The notes under the pieces: model-generated
What the model saw: the letters and a program-made list of their open reading frames with translations, nothing else
Databases searched by the model: none
What the model was told of the DNA's origin: nothing
Part shown: positions 1 to 10,358 of the stretch, piece after piece
How positions within the stretch are numbered: the first letter of the stretch is position 1
Layout: each line of letters begins with the position of its first letter
NCBI GenBank assembly: GCA_034670405.1
Contig: JAXDDX010000118.1
Span: forward strand, 1,425,001-1,489,000
From: Hoplostethus atlanticus
Taxonomy: Eukaryota > Chordata > Actinopteri > Trachichthyiformes > Trachichthyidae
Direction of reading: 5' to 3'
Length of the DNA: 64,000 bases
Position numbers and translations under genes: made by a program

Positions 1-848
1 GTGTCATATGTACAGGTGTCATATCAGGGTACCCCTAGGTTAAATTTAAGACTTTTTAAGACCTTTTTAATACCACTTAGAATGAAATTTAATGCCAACT
101 TCATGGCCATACGGGCAAAAGTATGAAGGATATAATGGAAAATCAGTATGGATTTTAAGCCCTAGAAAATAATTATTTACATGACGCTTGAATCATACCA
201 TGATCTGACTAAAAAGTCTGTATCATGGAATGATGTCGGTTTACAGACGGGACTACCAGGCTGGTTGACAGCTTAGTACAGGTCGTATATGCAGCCAGTC
301 TATATTCACTTCTATGGCTGTGCTAGTATGATCATTGGCGGTGTGGTTAGCTACGGTCACCGGCTGATGCGGGTGACGCTGATCATGTGAAGGAGTCTCG
401 TCCAACCTGACGTTGATGCCGACGCTTTGCGCGGATCATGTGAAAGCCCCATAAAACGACACTTGCCCATTCTGAGGCGACGAGCTAGCTTGTTAGCAGC
501 ACACTCCACGGTCAAGACCGTCAATAAACTGACGTAAACATTACCTGTACTGTCGTAATGTCCAAGACACACCAAAAATTGTAACGTTACACACAAAACA
601 TTTTATACATTTGACAGTTATTTATGACGTTATCGTATTTATTTGATCCTACGAAAGGACAAGAAAAAAAATTAAGACCTTTGTAAACAAAATTCTATAC
701 TTTTAAGGCCTTATTTTGAGAATATTAAATTCAATGCTTTTTTAATACTTTTAAGACCCCGCGGGTACCCTGCATATGTACAGGTGTCATTTGTACAGGT
801 GTCATATGTACAGGTGTCATTTGTACAGGTGTCATATGTACAGGTGTT
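1..848. repeat. 15-bp minisatellite split by an insertion
   Basis: A 15-bp unit, GTGTCATATGTACAG with a CATTTG variant, covers 1-24 and 773-848, about six copies. The array is interrupted at 25-772 by a transposon-like element, so the uninterrupted site can be read from neighbouring copies. Confidence 0.85.
25..772. mobile_element. Non-autonomous DNA transposon, 748 bp
   Basis: The ends are inverted: left CAGGGTACCC, right GGGTACCCTG, followed inward by diverged matching sequence rich in TTTAAGAC and TTAATAC. The flanks carry CATAT at 20-24 and 773-777, and the 15-bp satellite unit shows CATAT once, so a 5-bp target duplication is directly supported. No transposase frame is seen; a 79-codon frame inside is probably chance. 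The CAGGG ends suggest a hAT-like element, but 5 bp is not the usual 8-bp hAT duplication, so the superfamily stays open. Confidence 0.75.
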
Positions 849-1245
849 CCATCTGGTGCAGGACTTTTATGGATGTAATCGTGATTCCCTCAGATCCATA
901 TTGATCTGCCAGAGGAGCTGCTGTCCTCCACCCAGGAGGACTGCTAGTTTCTCCTCTGTTTAACGTTGGGAAGTTCGATACTGTCTTTGATGTTTCCCCA
1001 TAGTAGACATCTCTTATTGAGGAGAACTTCTCACACTGGAGGAGGAAGTGCATCTCTGTTTCTACCTCCCCTGTCCAGCAGTGACCACAGACGCTCCTCT
1101 CTGGGCAGCCATGTCTCTTTGGATCTTCCTCTTTCTATAGCCAGTTGGTCACTGAGTCTGGATCTGGTCAAGATTTGGTCAGGATCTGGTCAGGATCTGG
1201 TCAGGATCTGGTCAGGGTCTGTCTCTGCTTCGTATCTCTGACAGA
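835..1245 (-). pseudogene. LINE 3' end, C-terminal zinc-finger piece
   Basis: The minus strand at about 1,100-1,010 reads CGHCWTGEVETEMHFLLQC, the C-x2-C...H...C knuckle that closes many fish LINE ORF2 proteins. The reading frame is lost on both sides. It lies downstream, in the same orientation, of the endonuclease piece at 1,320-1,815, so the two may be remnants of one internally deleted copy. The clade cannot be fixed from so short a piece. A short GATCTGGTCAG-type tandem run lies at 1,165-1,215. Confidence 0.6.
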
Positions 1246-1319
1246 GTGGAGATACTCAGCCAATTTATATTCTCTGTTTAGGGCCAAGTAACAATTTAGT
1301 CTCCTTTGGGTTTTAGTAG

Positions 1320-1815
1320 CTGCTCTAATTTATATAAGTATATTGCTGAGAAAAAACTTGGATTTGAGCCTTTCCCACCTCCCACCATTGGCTCAGGGAG
1401 TCAAACTCCCCCTTTTTTACCTCTCCAAAGTTCCCAGAAATACACAAATTTGTCACAGAAGACATTATCTTAGTATTAAAACGCCAATAAGAATTGGACT
1501 TCATAGTAGGGGCAAGGCATAAATCTAAAGTCATAAGATGATCTGTAAAACCAACAGGATAAATAAAGCTTTTGAGCAATCTTGCACTAAAAACCTGAGA
1601 CAACATTTGGAGCATATATATATTAACAAAACAGAAAATATTTTCAGAAATCTCAGCTACAACTACCTTTCAATATTTCTGTGGTGGAAATCACATTCAC
1701 TCCTAAACTAGGAGAAAAAAGCACAGCTACCCTTGCACTAAAATTTGTCCCATGGCTAAGAATGTACTGTCCCTTCCACCATAAGCCCCAGTCTACCTCA
1801 GTATCTAAAGTGTTA
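1320..1815 (-). pseudogene. Tx1/L1-type LINE endonuclease remnant
   Basis: Two minus-strand stretches resemble the ORF2 endonuclease of the Tx1-like element at 5,990-10,560. At 1,815-1,690 EVDWGLWWKGQYILSH matches the part after the ETH catalytic motif. At 1,560-1,330 YPVGFTDHLMTLDL carries the TDH/SDH catalytic motif, followed by SYWRFNT. The middle of the domain is missing. LINE endonuclease of the APE type nicks target DNA for reverse transcription; this copy cannot. Confidence 0.7.
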
Positions 1816-1957
1816 GCATGGAGCCTACTATCACGCAACATAGTGTATGCTAAAGTGTTAGCATGGAGCCTACTGTCACTCAACACAGTGTGCTAAAGTG
1901 TTAGCATGGAGCCTACTATCACGCAACATAGTGTGCTGAAGTGTTAGCATGGAGCAC
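1805..1957. repeat. 43-45-bp tandem repeat, 3.5 copies
   Basis: Units begin CTAAAGTGTTAGCATGGAGC at about 1,805, 1,850, 1,893 and 1,936. It overlaps the 5' edge of the LINE endonuclease remnant and carries the GTTAGC core seen in several other arrays here. Confidence 0.85.
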
Positions 1958-2065
1958 CATAGACAAGAATCTACCGGTGACACATGAATGATTTTGGTGT
2001 CCATGTTCTCATTTCTTAACAAAGTTGACCAACAGGACGATCTACTAAAACTCACTGGATTCCTT

Positions 2066-2873
2066 TAGGAGAAGTCCCGCTCTGAAATGGACGGTGGACA
2101 AAGGTAGTCTATAGCGAGAGGGTTCACTTGTTGAGGATGGTAGAAACCTGACAAAGGTATTCTATGAAAGCTGCGCAAAGTCTTCCTCAACATTTTGTAC
2201 TTGAGCCCGTTTCGCGACTGCCGACTGAGCCGATCTACCGGAGCAATTCCGAAACTCTGAAACCTTGCGAGAGTTGTTGCAGGAAGAGGACGTGGAAACG
2301 TGACAAAGGTAGTCTATGAAAGCAAGAGTTGTTGCAGGAAGAGGATGGTGGAAACATAAATCAGCATTGGAGATGTGTGTTGGAGTATAGAAAGCATAGT
2401 TTAGATTTTTTCCCAAAGATAAAAAAAACAACAATGGTTCGTTTTTGCACATTTCCGAACTGTGCCAACAAAATGACGAGGAAGACTTTGCGCAGCTTTC
2501 ATAGAATACCTTTGTCAGGTTTCTACCGTCCTCTTCCCGCAACAAGTGAACCCTCTCGCTATAGACTACCTTTGTCCACCGTCCATTTCAGAGTGGGACT
2601 TCTCCTTGAGCTAGACTTTAGTTTTCTTGTCAGACACACGAATAACAATCTGAGCCTGTCAGTGGCAAAATCAAGCACTTTTAGTGGATGTACTTTGACC
2701 GCCTGCCTATGCCCCAACAGATTACGTTGCAGCCATTGAGCCTGTTTCGCGACTGCCGACTGAGCCGATCTACCGGAGCAATTCCGAAACTTTTTGGACC
2801 TATTTTGCGGTATAATAGGCGATTTTGTGGATATAGAGGCCAGGTTTAAAAATCCCGGAATTCTCCTTTAAGA
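2066..2873 (+). mobile_element. THAP-related foldback DNA transposon
   Basis: The outer ends look like imperfect inverted repeats: left AGGAGAAGTCCCGC near 2,067 and right CCCGGAATTCTCCTT ending near 2,868, with TTTA and TTAA at the borders. Inside, 2,068-2,188 and 2,478-2,605 form a long near-identical inverted repeat. A 55-bp segment at 2,201-2,256 recurs directly at 2,737-2,791 with one difference. The right arm contains a THAP-domain start. THAP domains bind the ends of P-element-like and Kolobok transposons; the TTAA-like borders would suit Kolobok, but this is an inference. It looks like a rearranged non-autonomous copy. Confidence 0.65.
2434..2517 (+). pseudogene. THAP zinc-finger N-terminus fragment
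   Basis: From the ATG at 2,434 the frame reads MVRFCTFPNCANKM, then SFHRIP at about residues 21-26. This fits the start of a THAP C2CH finger: MV, Cys-x4-Cys, then the SFHRFP-type block. The remaining His/Cys ligand region and the AVPTIF-like end are absent. The frame continues after CTTTGTCAG/GT at 2,518, which could be an old splice donor. The 3' half of this coding piece is also present inverted in the left arm (2,188-2,150). Confidence 0.65.
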
Positions 2874-3180
2874 GTGAAATCTAATAGTGAAAGAGTGAAA
2901 AAGTGTCTCCTAAACAGCCGCGAGGCTCCGCCCCCAGAAAAAGCTGGACTTTTTTCCTCTCTCGTCCCTTTGTCTTCCTTTGGTATGAAGCATCACAGAA
3001 TTTACTGACGTCACCGCACTGGATTTATGGGTAATGAAGTCCTCAAACAAACAGCTACTTTTCTGAGCAGCTTTAATTTCTCTGCTGATTGAGTCTGGCT
3101 TCATGTCTGAACTGATCCAGTCAACCTTCATCCTGACAGCATGAAGGTGTTCTATAGCTACAGGACCTTGTTGTGGTGAA
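2874..3180. other. Unassigned intronic sequence with a CRE palindrome
   Basis: No gene or repeat recognised. A perfect TGACGTCA (CREB/ATF-type site) lies at 3,006-3,013; one such site can occur by chance. Confidence 0.4.
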
Positions 3181-3372
3181 GGCACACACACACACACACA
3201 CACACAGACACAGGCAGAAAGAAAGACAAGCAGAGAGATACACAGGCAGAGAGACAGACTGGCAGAGAGACAGACAGGCAGAGAGATACACAGGCAGAGA
3301 GACAGACAGTCAGAGAGAGACAGACAGGCATAGAGACAGACAGGCAGAGAGAGACAGACAGGCAGAGAGACA
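3181..3372. repeat. CA tract and CAGA-type minisatellite
   Basis: A CA run (3,181-3,208) is followed by irregular units built on GACAGACAGGCAGAGA to 3,372. The open frames across it are periodicity artefacts. Confidence 0.95.
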
Positions 3373-3534
3373 GCTATCCAGATGTTTAAATATTGTCTTT
3401 GGCTCCTCTTCAGTGAGACCAGCGGAGGTCATGGGACGCATCCCAATATGAAAACGTTTCCTTTCATGTTCCCTCGACCCTCTGAGCTGAAGTGGCACTT
3501 GAAGAAGTTTCAGGTTTGTAGAAGAAATTGGAGA

Positions 3535-4062
3535 AATCTCTATTCATCTCCATTCATCTCTATTCATCTCCATTCATCTCTATTCATCTCTGTTCATCTC
3601 CATTAATTTCTATTCATCTCCATTCATCTCTATTCATCTCCGTTCATCTCTAGTCATCTCCATACATCTCCATTCATCTCCATTCATCTCTGTTCATCTC
3701 CATTAATTTCTATTCATCTCCATTCATCTCTATTCATCTCCGTTCATCTCTAGTAATCTCCATACATCTCCATTCATCTCTGTTCATCTCCATTAATTTC
3801 TATTCATCTCCATTCATCTCTATTCATCTCTGTTCATCTCTAGTCATCTCCATACATCTCCATTCATCTCTGTTCATCTCCATTCATTTCTATTCATCTC
3901 CATTCATCTCTATTCATCTCCGTTCATCTCCATTCATTTCTATTCATTTCCATTCATCTCTATTCATCTCCGTTCATCTCCATTCATTTCTATTCATCTC
4001 CGTTCATCTCTATTCATCTCCGTTCATCTCCATTCATCTCTATTCATCTCCATTCATCTCGC
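3535..4062. repeat. 10/20-bp minisatellite (CATTCATCTC)
   Basis: About 53 copies of a 10-mer, CATTCATCTC and TATTCATCTC often alternating, with CGTTCATCTC, TAGTCATCTC and CATTAATTTC variants that recur as blocks of about 60-110 bp. Confidence 0.95.
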
Positions 4063-4077
4063 TAACAGGTGAATTAA

Positions 4078-4624
4078 CATCTAATCCAGTCTAATCCAAT
4101 CTAACCCATCTAATCCAGTCTAATCCATCCAGTCTAACCCAGTCTAATTCAGTCTAACCCATTTAATCCAGTCTAACCCATCTAACCCAGTCTAACCCAG
4201 TCTAATCCAGTCTAACCCAGTCTAATCCATCTAATCCAGACTAACCCAGACTAATCCAGTCTAATCCAGTCTAACCCATCTAATCCAGTCTAACCCAGTC
4301 TAATCCAGTCTAACCCATCTAATCCAGTCTAACCCAGACTAATCCAGTCTAATCCAGTCTAACCCATCTAATCCAGTCTAACCCAGACTAATCCAGTCTA
4401 ACCCATCTAACCCAGTCTAATCCAGTCTAACCCATCTAATCCAGTCTAACCCAGACTAATCCAGTCTAATCCAGTCTAACCCATCTAATCCAGTCTAACC
4501 CAGTCTAATCCAGTCTAACCCATCTAATCCAGTCTAACCCAGTCTAACCCAGTCTAATCCAGGCTAACCCATATAATCCAGTCTAATCCAGTCTAATCCA
4601 GTCTAACCCATCTAATCCAGTCTT
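4078..4624. repeat. 10-bp minisatellite (TAAYCCAGTC)
   Basis: About 55 units of TAACCCAGTC/TAATCCAGTC with shorter TAACCCATC variants. TAACCC recurs in a telomere-like manner, but the period is about 10 bp, so it is not telomeric DNA. Confidence 0.95.
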
Positions 4625-4709
4625 TCTGGGAGATCATCTACATGGAAACACACACATACAGATACACACTTTGGCGGTTTATTTATTTCCTTGGCTCATT
4701 GTGAAAGAC

Positions 4710-4735
4710 TGTGTGTGTGTGTGTGTGTGTGTTGT

Positions 4736-4798
<63 letters not shown>

Positions 4799-5250
4799 CG
4801 TGTGTGTGTGTTTGTGTGTTAGTCTATCAGCAGGGCTTCAGTCCAGAAACAACAAATCACACCAACTCTCGCATTTCTCCTCTCCTCTTCTCCTCCTCTC
4901 CACCCCTCCTCCTCTCCTCTCCTCTCCTCCTCTCCTCTCGTCCTCTTCACCCCTCCTCTCCTCCTATCCCCTCTCCTCTCCTCCTCTCCTCCATCTGGTT
5001 TCTATTGGACTCCTGCTGATCTTTCTGTCTCTTATAACGTTTTTAGCGAAGCAGGTGGCTAACCTTGTTAACATACTCACACACACACACTCACACACAA
5101 ACACTCACACACACACACACACACTCACACACAAACACACACACACACACACACACACTCACACACACACACACACACACTCACACACAAACACACACAC
5201 ACACACACACAAACACTCACACACACTCACACACACACTCACACACAGCA
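4710..5250. repeat. GT, TCCTC and CA microsatellite cluster
   Basis: GT run 4,710-4,818 with GC and GA interruptions, pyrimidine run of CTCCTC units 4,876-4,992, and a CA run with CACTCACA and CAAACA interruptions 5,077-5,248. About 80 bp of ordinary sequence separates the last two. Confidence 0.95.
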
Positions 5251-5349
5251 CTCTGAGAAAGAAGGGTAGATAAAGAAACAGAGGACGGTTTGTGTTTTCA
5301 CAGCAGCTTTAAATCTCGTTTATCAGTTCAGTCGTTTTATACAGTTTGA

Positions 5350-5580
5350 AGCTGTAATATGTAGCTAATTTATGTAATATGCAGCTAATTTAAGTAATAT
5401 GTAGCTAATTTATGTAATATGCAGCTAATTTAAGTAATATGTAGCTAATTTATGTAATATGCAGCTAATTTAAGTAATATGTAACTAATTTATGTAATAT
5501 GTAACTAATTTAAGTAATATGTAACTAAAAATGTAACTAATTTATGTAATATGTAACTAATTTAAGTAATATGTAACTCA
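5350..5580. repeat. 20-bp AT-rich minisatellite
   Basis: Units of GTAATATGTAGCTAATTTAA with GCAGC and GTAAC variants, about 11 copies; two variant forms alternate in the first half. Confidence 0.95.
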
Positions 5581-5666
5581 TTGGACATTACAATTAGAGC
5601 TAATATTACAGTGATCAGTTAGCGTCCTGATCAATAAATCCAACAATATAGACATGGGAATCTGCT

Positions 5667-5667
<1 letters not shown>

Positions 5668-5699
<32 letters not shown>
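5668..5699. repeat. GT tract abutting the exon 3 splice donor
   Basis: Sixteen GT units. On the qki RNA strand this is a CA repeat starting five bases after the exon 3 donor (GTAGGA). CA repeats in RNA bind hnRNP L, which can change use of the neighbouring exon; that effect is inference here. Confidence 0.95.
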
Positions 5700-5701
<2 letters not shown>

Positions 5702-5704
5702 TAC

Positions 5705-5821
5705 CTTCTTCTTGTCTCTCATGGAGCCCTTCCCTCGGACCATGATCTTACATCCCGTCTCGGCCTCCAGCTGCTTGGCAGTCAAACCTCTGGGACCCAG
5801 GATCCGACCCACGAAGTTAAA
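5705..5821 (-). CDS. qki: Quaking exon 3, KH domain with GPRG loop
   Basis: 117 bp, 39 codons, minus strand, phase 0 at both ends. It reads [12 protein letters not shown]... through [11 protein letters not shown] to MRDKKK, which as far as I can recall matches vertebrate QKI residue for residue. It holds the first half of the maxi-KH domain, including the GxxG loop (GPRG) that clamps the RNA backbone. The acceptor is CTCGTCCAG/TTTAAC and the donor GAAGAAG/GTAGGA. The acceptor is preceded on the RNA strand by a CT-microsatellite about 130 nt long, and the donor is followed at once by a CA repeat, so the exon is framed by simple repeats on both sides. The next exon (EEQNRGK in known QKI) is not seen between 1 and 5,700. 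Confidence 0.97.
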
Positions 5822-5849
5822 CTGGACGAGAGACAGAGAGAGACAGAGA

Positions 5850-5895
<46 letters not shown>

Positions 5896-5923
5896 GACAG
5901 ACAGAGGGAGAGAGGGAGAGGGG

Positions 5924-5954
<31 letters not shown>

Positions 5955-5955
5955 G
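5822..5955. repeat. GA/CAGA microsatellite at the exon 3 acceptor
   Basis: GA-rich run with GACAGA interruptions. On the qki RNA strand it is an unusually long CT/CU polypyrimidine tract ending a few bases before the exon 3 acceptor, a natural binding surface for U2AF and PTB. Confidence 0.95.
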
Positions 5956-5994
5956 AATTTTAAAAAAAGGATTCAGCAATTCAACATGACTACG

Positions 5995-8900
5995 TATTAA
6001 ACAAACTCCAGAGCTCCAGAAACCTCCTCATGATGCGGCTGGACTAGACCCAGGAGAGAGACACAGGCTGTGTGTCGGTCAGTCCAGGTCCCGCTGCAGC
6101 CACCAGCTGTCTGAGGCGCACTGTTCCCGTCCCACACAGCGCCACCGTCAGTCCAGGGGTGGCACTGCTGCTGATGTCCATTCTGGCCCCATGGACCAGA
6201 CGCTCCTCCAGCAGCCAGTACAGGGAGTCATTAGGCTCAGCTTGTGTCTTAAAAAGTGCCCAAGATTTAAATAGTCCCTGATAAAAAGGAGGTAGTCTGT
6301 TTAGCCTTAAAAACTTTGAATGTGTTAAAAGCAAAGTTGCATCTAACTCAAGGCTATTAGCTTTTCTAAAAATACAGCTAGCTACTTCTCTCCACACTAG
6401 ATCCTCCGGTCCTGTCAGGTATCTCTGTATGAACTGTACTCTAAAAGCTGCTGTCCTACTGGACAAATGGATCAGACCCTGCCCCACCTCCTCTCTGGGT
6501 AGAAACAATACACTCTGGGGGACCCAGTGTAGGTGATCCCAGAAGAAGTCTACCAATTTGGACAGCAGTGGTGCTGACATGCCTGCAGGGGGCTCCACAC
6601 ATGCCAACCGGTGCCATAGAGCAGAGGCTACAAGGTTGTTCATGATCAGCACCCTTCCTCTGTATGATACCTGAGACAGCAACCATCTCCACCTAGCCAG
6701 TCTCCCCTCTACTTTCTCCACCACACCCTCCCAGTTTGTTTGAATGAACAGTTCATTCCCAACATAAACGCCTAGATATTTGAGGTCATCCCTTGTCCAG
6801 GTCAGATTCTGAGACATAGCTGGGAGGCCATTTCTCCAACTACCCACAGCTAGAGCCTCACTCTTTCCCCAGTTGACCTTAGCAGCAGACACAACCCCAA
6901 AGCTCTTCGCAATGTTTTCTAAAATGTTGACATCACTCTGTTTATAAAAACAACAACATCATCAGCATATGCAGATAAAACAATGCTATTCTTAAAACCA
7001 GGCAGTTAGACCCTTCATAGTGGTGCATATTTTCTGTAGCATTGGTTCTTGGGAAATCGCATAAAGCATTCCTGACAGGAATGCCTCTATACACTTTAAA
7101 AGGAGCACACAGTCCACCATTAAACTTCAGCACACTCTCAATGTCCTGGTACAACACTTTGATCTTAGCAATCAGACCGACGCCTGAACCCAAAACCCTC
7201 CATGACCTTCCAGAGGTACTGGTGTTCAACATGGTCAAATGCTTTTTCCTGATCCATGGAAATAAGACCAGTATCGAAGCCCAATGAACCAGAGACTTCC
7301 GAAACATCACGAATCAGACAGACATGGTCTACTATTGACCTGCCAGACACACAGTACGTTTGGTCCCAATGCACCACCTGGTCCATCACCTCCCTCAACC
7401 GGTTGGCTAAGGCTTTGGACAGGATTTTGTAGTCAGCAGGGTAATCACTGCTCTGCGACAGGACAGCGGTAAGACACCTTCAGCCAGGCTCTCATTTAAA
7501 ACCTCTAAAAAGTCTTCACTTAAAATACTCCAAAACGTTTTATACAATTCCACAGTCAAGCCATCGATGCCGGGAGCTTTCCAGGCCCTCCATGCTCTGT
7601 AAAGCAGAGTAAAGCTCCTGTAAAACCAGAGGTCTTTCTAGCTCTGAGTTTGAGTCACCTGGACCTGAGGTCCTCATCCTCTTTGTACTCACTGCTATAC
7701 AATGTGGAATAAAACTGCACAGCTCGCCTTCTGATCTGACTGTCTTCCGTTATCTCCTGCCCTGTATCTGACAGAAGAGAGTAGATCAGCTTGTTCTGCC
7801 TGTGCTTTTCCTCCAGGCTGAAGAAGTAGCTGGAAGGTACGTCCATCTCAGTGATGCTCTGAAAGTGGGACCTCACCAATGCACCTTGTATCTTAGTGCC
7901 TAGCAGGTCTGTTAGAGCCTTTTTTTGACTTGAGGACTTCAATTTGCCCTCGATTTCCTGTGGACTCCACCATTCTCTGTAGTTCCACTAGATCAATCTC
8001 CAGATCCTTCATAGATCTAGTGACATCCTGTGTGACATTGAGTGTGTGCTGCTGACACAACAGTTTGATCTCTGCTTTCCTGCAGTCCCCCCACTGCCTG
8101 AGAGAACTAAAATCATGCTTCCTATTTCTAAAGTTTTTCCAAAAAAATTAAAAGCATCTCTAAAAGTTCTGTCATGAGTTAAAGCAGAGTTAAAATTCCA
8201 ATAAGCACTTTTAGGTAAAATATTCCTCATCGGAACATTAGACAGGACTAGAGAGTGATCTGTTAAACCGACAGGCATTATTGTACATGTTTTAAAGATG
8301 TTAAAATTATGTTTAAAACAATAAAAACGGTCAAGTCTAGCCAGGGAGATAACATTATCTCTAAAGCGAGACCATGTGTACTGTCAGTCATTGGTGTGTA
8401 GACTCCTCCACACATCCACCAGGCCATGTGTGTGAACCAGCTGTACTAGGTGTGAGGCTGGGTGGGGTTCAGTGTGGTTCCTATCCAACACCTCGTTCTG
8501 AGTGCAGTTAAAATCACCCTCCAAGAATACTACACTTTGTCTAAAAACACTTTCCTATCTGGCCCTCTAGGAGGAGCACATATGTTCATGAAAACAATGT
8601 TAAAATGTTCAAACTGTGCCCTGACAATAACAAACCTCCCTCTACCACATGTTAGACCACATAGGAAACAGGAACAAAGTTCCTGGAGAAGAGGAAGCCG
8701 ACCCCTCCACTAACTGTGGTGTTGTGGCTCAACACCACCTCTCCCTCCCATTCCCTATTCCAGTCTGCCTCGTTGCCCATGTCACTGTGAGTCTCTTGTA
8801 GATAAAGAACATCAATGTGTTTCAGTCTGACCATCTCTAATATCATGCCCCACTTCCTCACCTCTCTCGCTCCATTCACATTCAAAGTTCACACTTTAAA
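5995..8900 (-). pseudogene. LINE ORF2: endonuclease and reverse transcriptase
   Basis: Endonuclease: LNVNG near 8,882, catalytic Glu in LQETHSD near 8,795, and TDHSLV near 8,255 for the SDH motif. RT: GALVRSHFQ and PSSYFFSLEEK near 7,880-7,820, SMDQEKAFDHV near 7,235 for the first catalytic Asp, RGI near 7,090 with the RQGCPL part lost through a small deletion that shifts frame into SGMLYAISQEPMLQKI, and YADD at 6,957-6,968. After it, 6,892-6,044 is one open stretch of 282 codons for the thumb/connection region (NWGKSEALAVG). At least four frame shifts separate the pieces. It copies LINE RNA into DNA at a nicked target in intact relatives. Confidence 0.82.
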
Positions 8901-9009
8901 TTGTCCATGGAGGGATGAAAAGAAGTAAAACACAGAAAGAGCAACTCAACAATAAAACGAGTTTCACTGGCTTTTCCATCGTCATGTTTGAGTTCTCTCT
9001 TGATTTTCT

Positions 9010-10358
9010 TCTTCAGCCTGTATACCTCTTGTTCGGTGAAACCAGATTCCTCCTGTTTCTCATGTAGAACCTGGCTGAGTTACAGAAGACTAGTTTCACC
9101 CCCTTCATGTTCTTGGTGTCCTGCAGAAACTGCTTTATCATTCTCCTCTCCTGACTGACAGACTTCCTCATGTCAAAGACATCACTGATGTCAGTCCTCA
9201 CTGTCGCTGGTGTCTGACTGCAGAGTCTTTCTGGTGGTCTGGCTGTTGTCTGCCAGGACCTTCTTATCTTGGGCTGCAGCATTTTTATTCCCTGTCTTAC
9301 GTTTACAAGGTTTAGATCTCAAGACTACGTCCCCGTCCTCCATGCTTATGTCCTCTGTCTGTCCACCACCCACCATATTGACAGGTAACGTACCATACCC
9401 ACGTTACCTGTCTCCTGTCCACCATACTGCTACCTGTCTCCTGTCCACCATACTGTTACCTGTCTCCTGTCCACTATACTGTTACCTGTCTCCTGTCCAC
9501 CATACTGTTACCTGTCTCCTGTCCACTATACTGTTACCTGTCTCCTGTCCACCATACTGTTACCTGTCTCCTGTCCACTATACTGCTACCTGTCTCCTGT
9601 CCACCATACTGTTACCTGTCTCCTGTCCACTATACTGTTACCTGTCTCCTGTCCACCATACTGTTACCTGTCTCCTGTCCACTATACTGTTACCTGTCTC
9701 CTGTCCACCATACTGTTACCTGTCTCCTGTCCACCACCCACACCACTGTTGGTTGTCTCCTGTATCTCCTCCTCACCTGAGCCTTCCTGTCTTCCCTCCC
9801 TGCCACCATCTGTCTGTCCACTGGTCTGGCCAGTAGAGCTTCCAGCACTGGGTGGTGTCCCAGCCTGGCTCTGACTGGTTCCCTCTCCTGGGTCTGATGT
9901 CTGATGGTCCTGACCACGTGTCCCTCTGCCCCACAACCAAAACACCTCATGGTCACTGATGTTGCAAACAACACATACTCAAACTCGTCTACCTTCACAT
10001 GGAGCCTCAGATTCAACTCCTCCTGTTGTTCAGGATCATGTACAGGTTCCTTCTGTGAGACCCTACATGCTTCAACAGAGGAGACTTCTTCATTGGGGAG
10101 ACTATCTTCCATGTCTAGATAGTTCCCTTCTGAACGGGGGGACGTTGGACAGTGTGATCCTCGCTCAACTACTGTGTTAACTTTCTTCACCTGATCCAGG
10201 AAAATTACCACAGCGCTGTTCATCCTCACAGCGGACTTAACGCTGCTGTGGCCGACAACCTCTCCCACCGCCAGCCCAACCTCCTCCACTGAGCAAGGAA
10301 ACACAGCACAGACCTTGATGCCGTGTTTCCTTGTCAGCCTGGTGAACTCAGCATCCAT
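9010..10358 (-). pseudogene. LINE ORF1 with zinc knuckle
   Basis: Starts at the ATG at 10,358 (MDAEFTRLTRKHGIKV). At about 9,945-9,905 it reads CFGCGAEGHVVRTI, a CCHC nucleic-acid knuckle whose fourth ligand is Ile instead of Cys in this copy. The C-terminal part, 9,376-9,010, contains acidic SDTSDSED and then IKQFLQDTKNMKGVKL, typical of Tx1-like ORF1 ends. The 26-bp satellite at 9,393-9,735 sits between knuckle and C-terminus and, not being a multiple of three, breaks the frame. ORF1 proteins coat LINE RNA. Confidence 0.75.
9393..9735. repeat. 26-bp minisatellite inside LINE ORF1
   Basis: About 13 units built on CCTGTCTCCTGTCCACCATA with CCACTATA variants that mostly alternate. Both flanks are LINE ORF1 sequence (the left flank also holds TCTGTCCACCACCCACC, a likely seed), so the expansion took place inside the element after insertion or in its source copy. 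Confidence 0.92.

Noticed and set aside
3006-3013. CRE palindrome TGACGTCA as a regulatory site
   Set aside because: Single 8-bp match without clustering or a nearby promoter.
3414-3513. A 100-bp candidate exon with CCTCTTCAG acceptor and TTTCAG/GTTTGT donor on the plus strand
   Set aside because: The 33-residue product matches no family I know, the CATATTGGGATGCGTCCC-like sequence on the other strand looks like a common fish repeat, and no partner exon is seen.
4078-4624. Telomere-like TAACCC repeats
   Set aside because: The period is 10 bp (TAACCCAGTC) rather than 6, so it is not interstitial telomere DNA.
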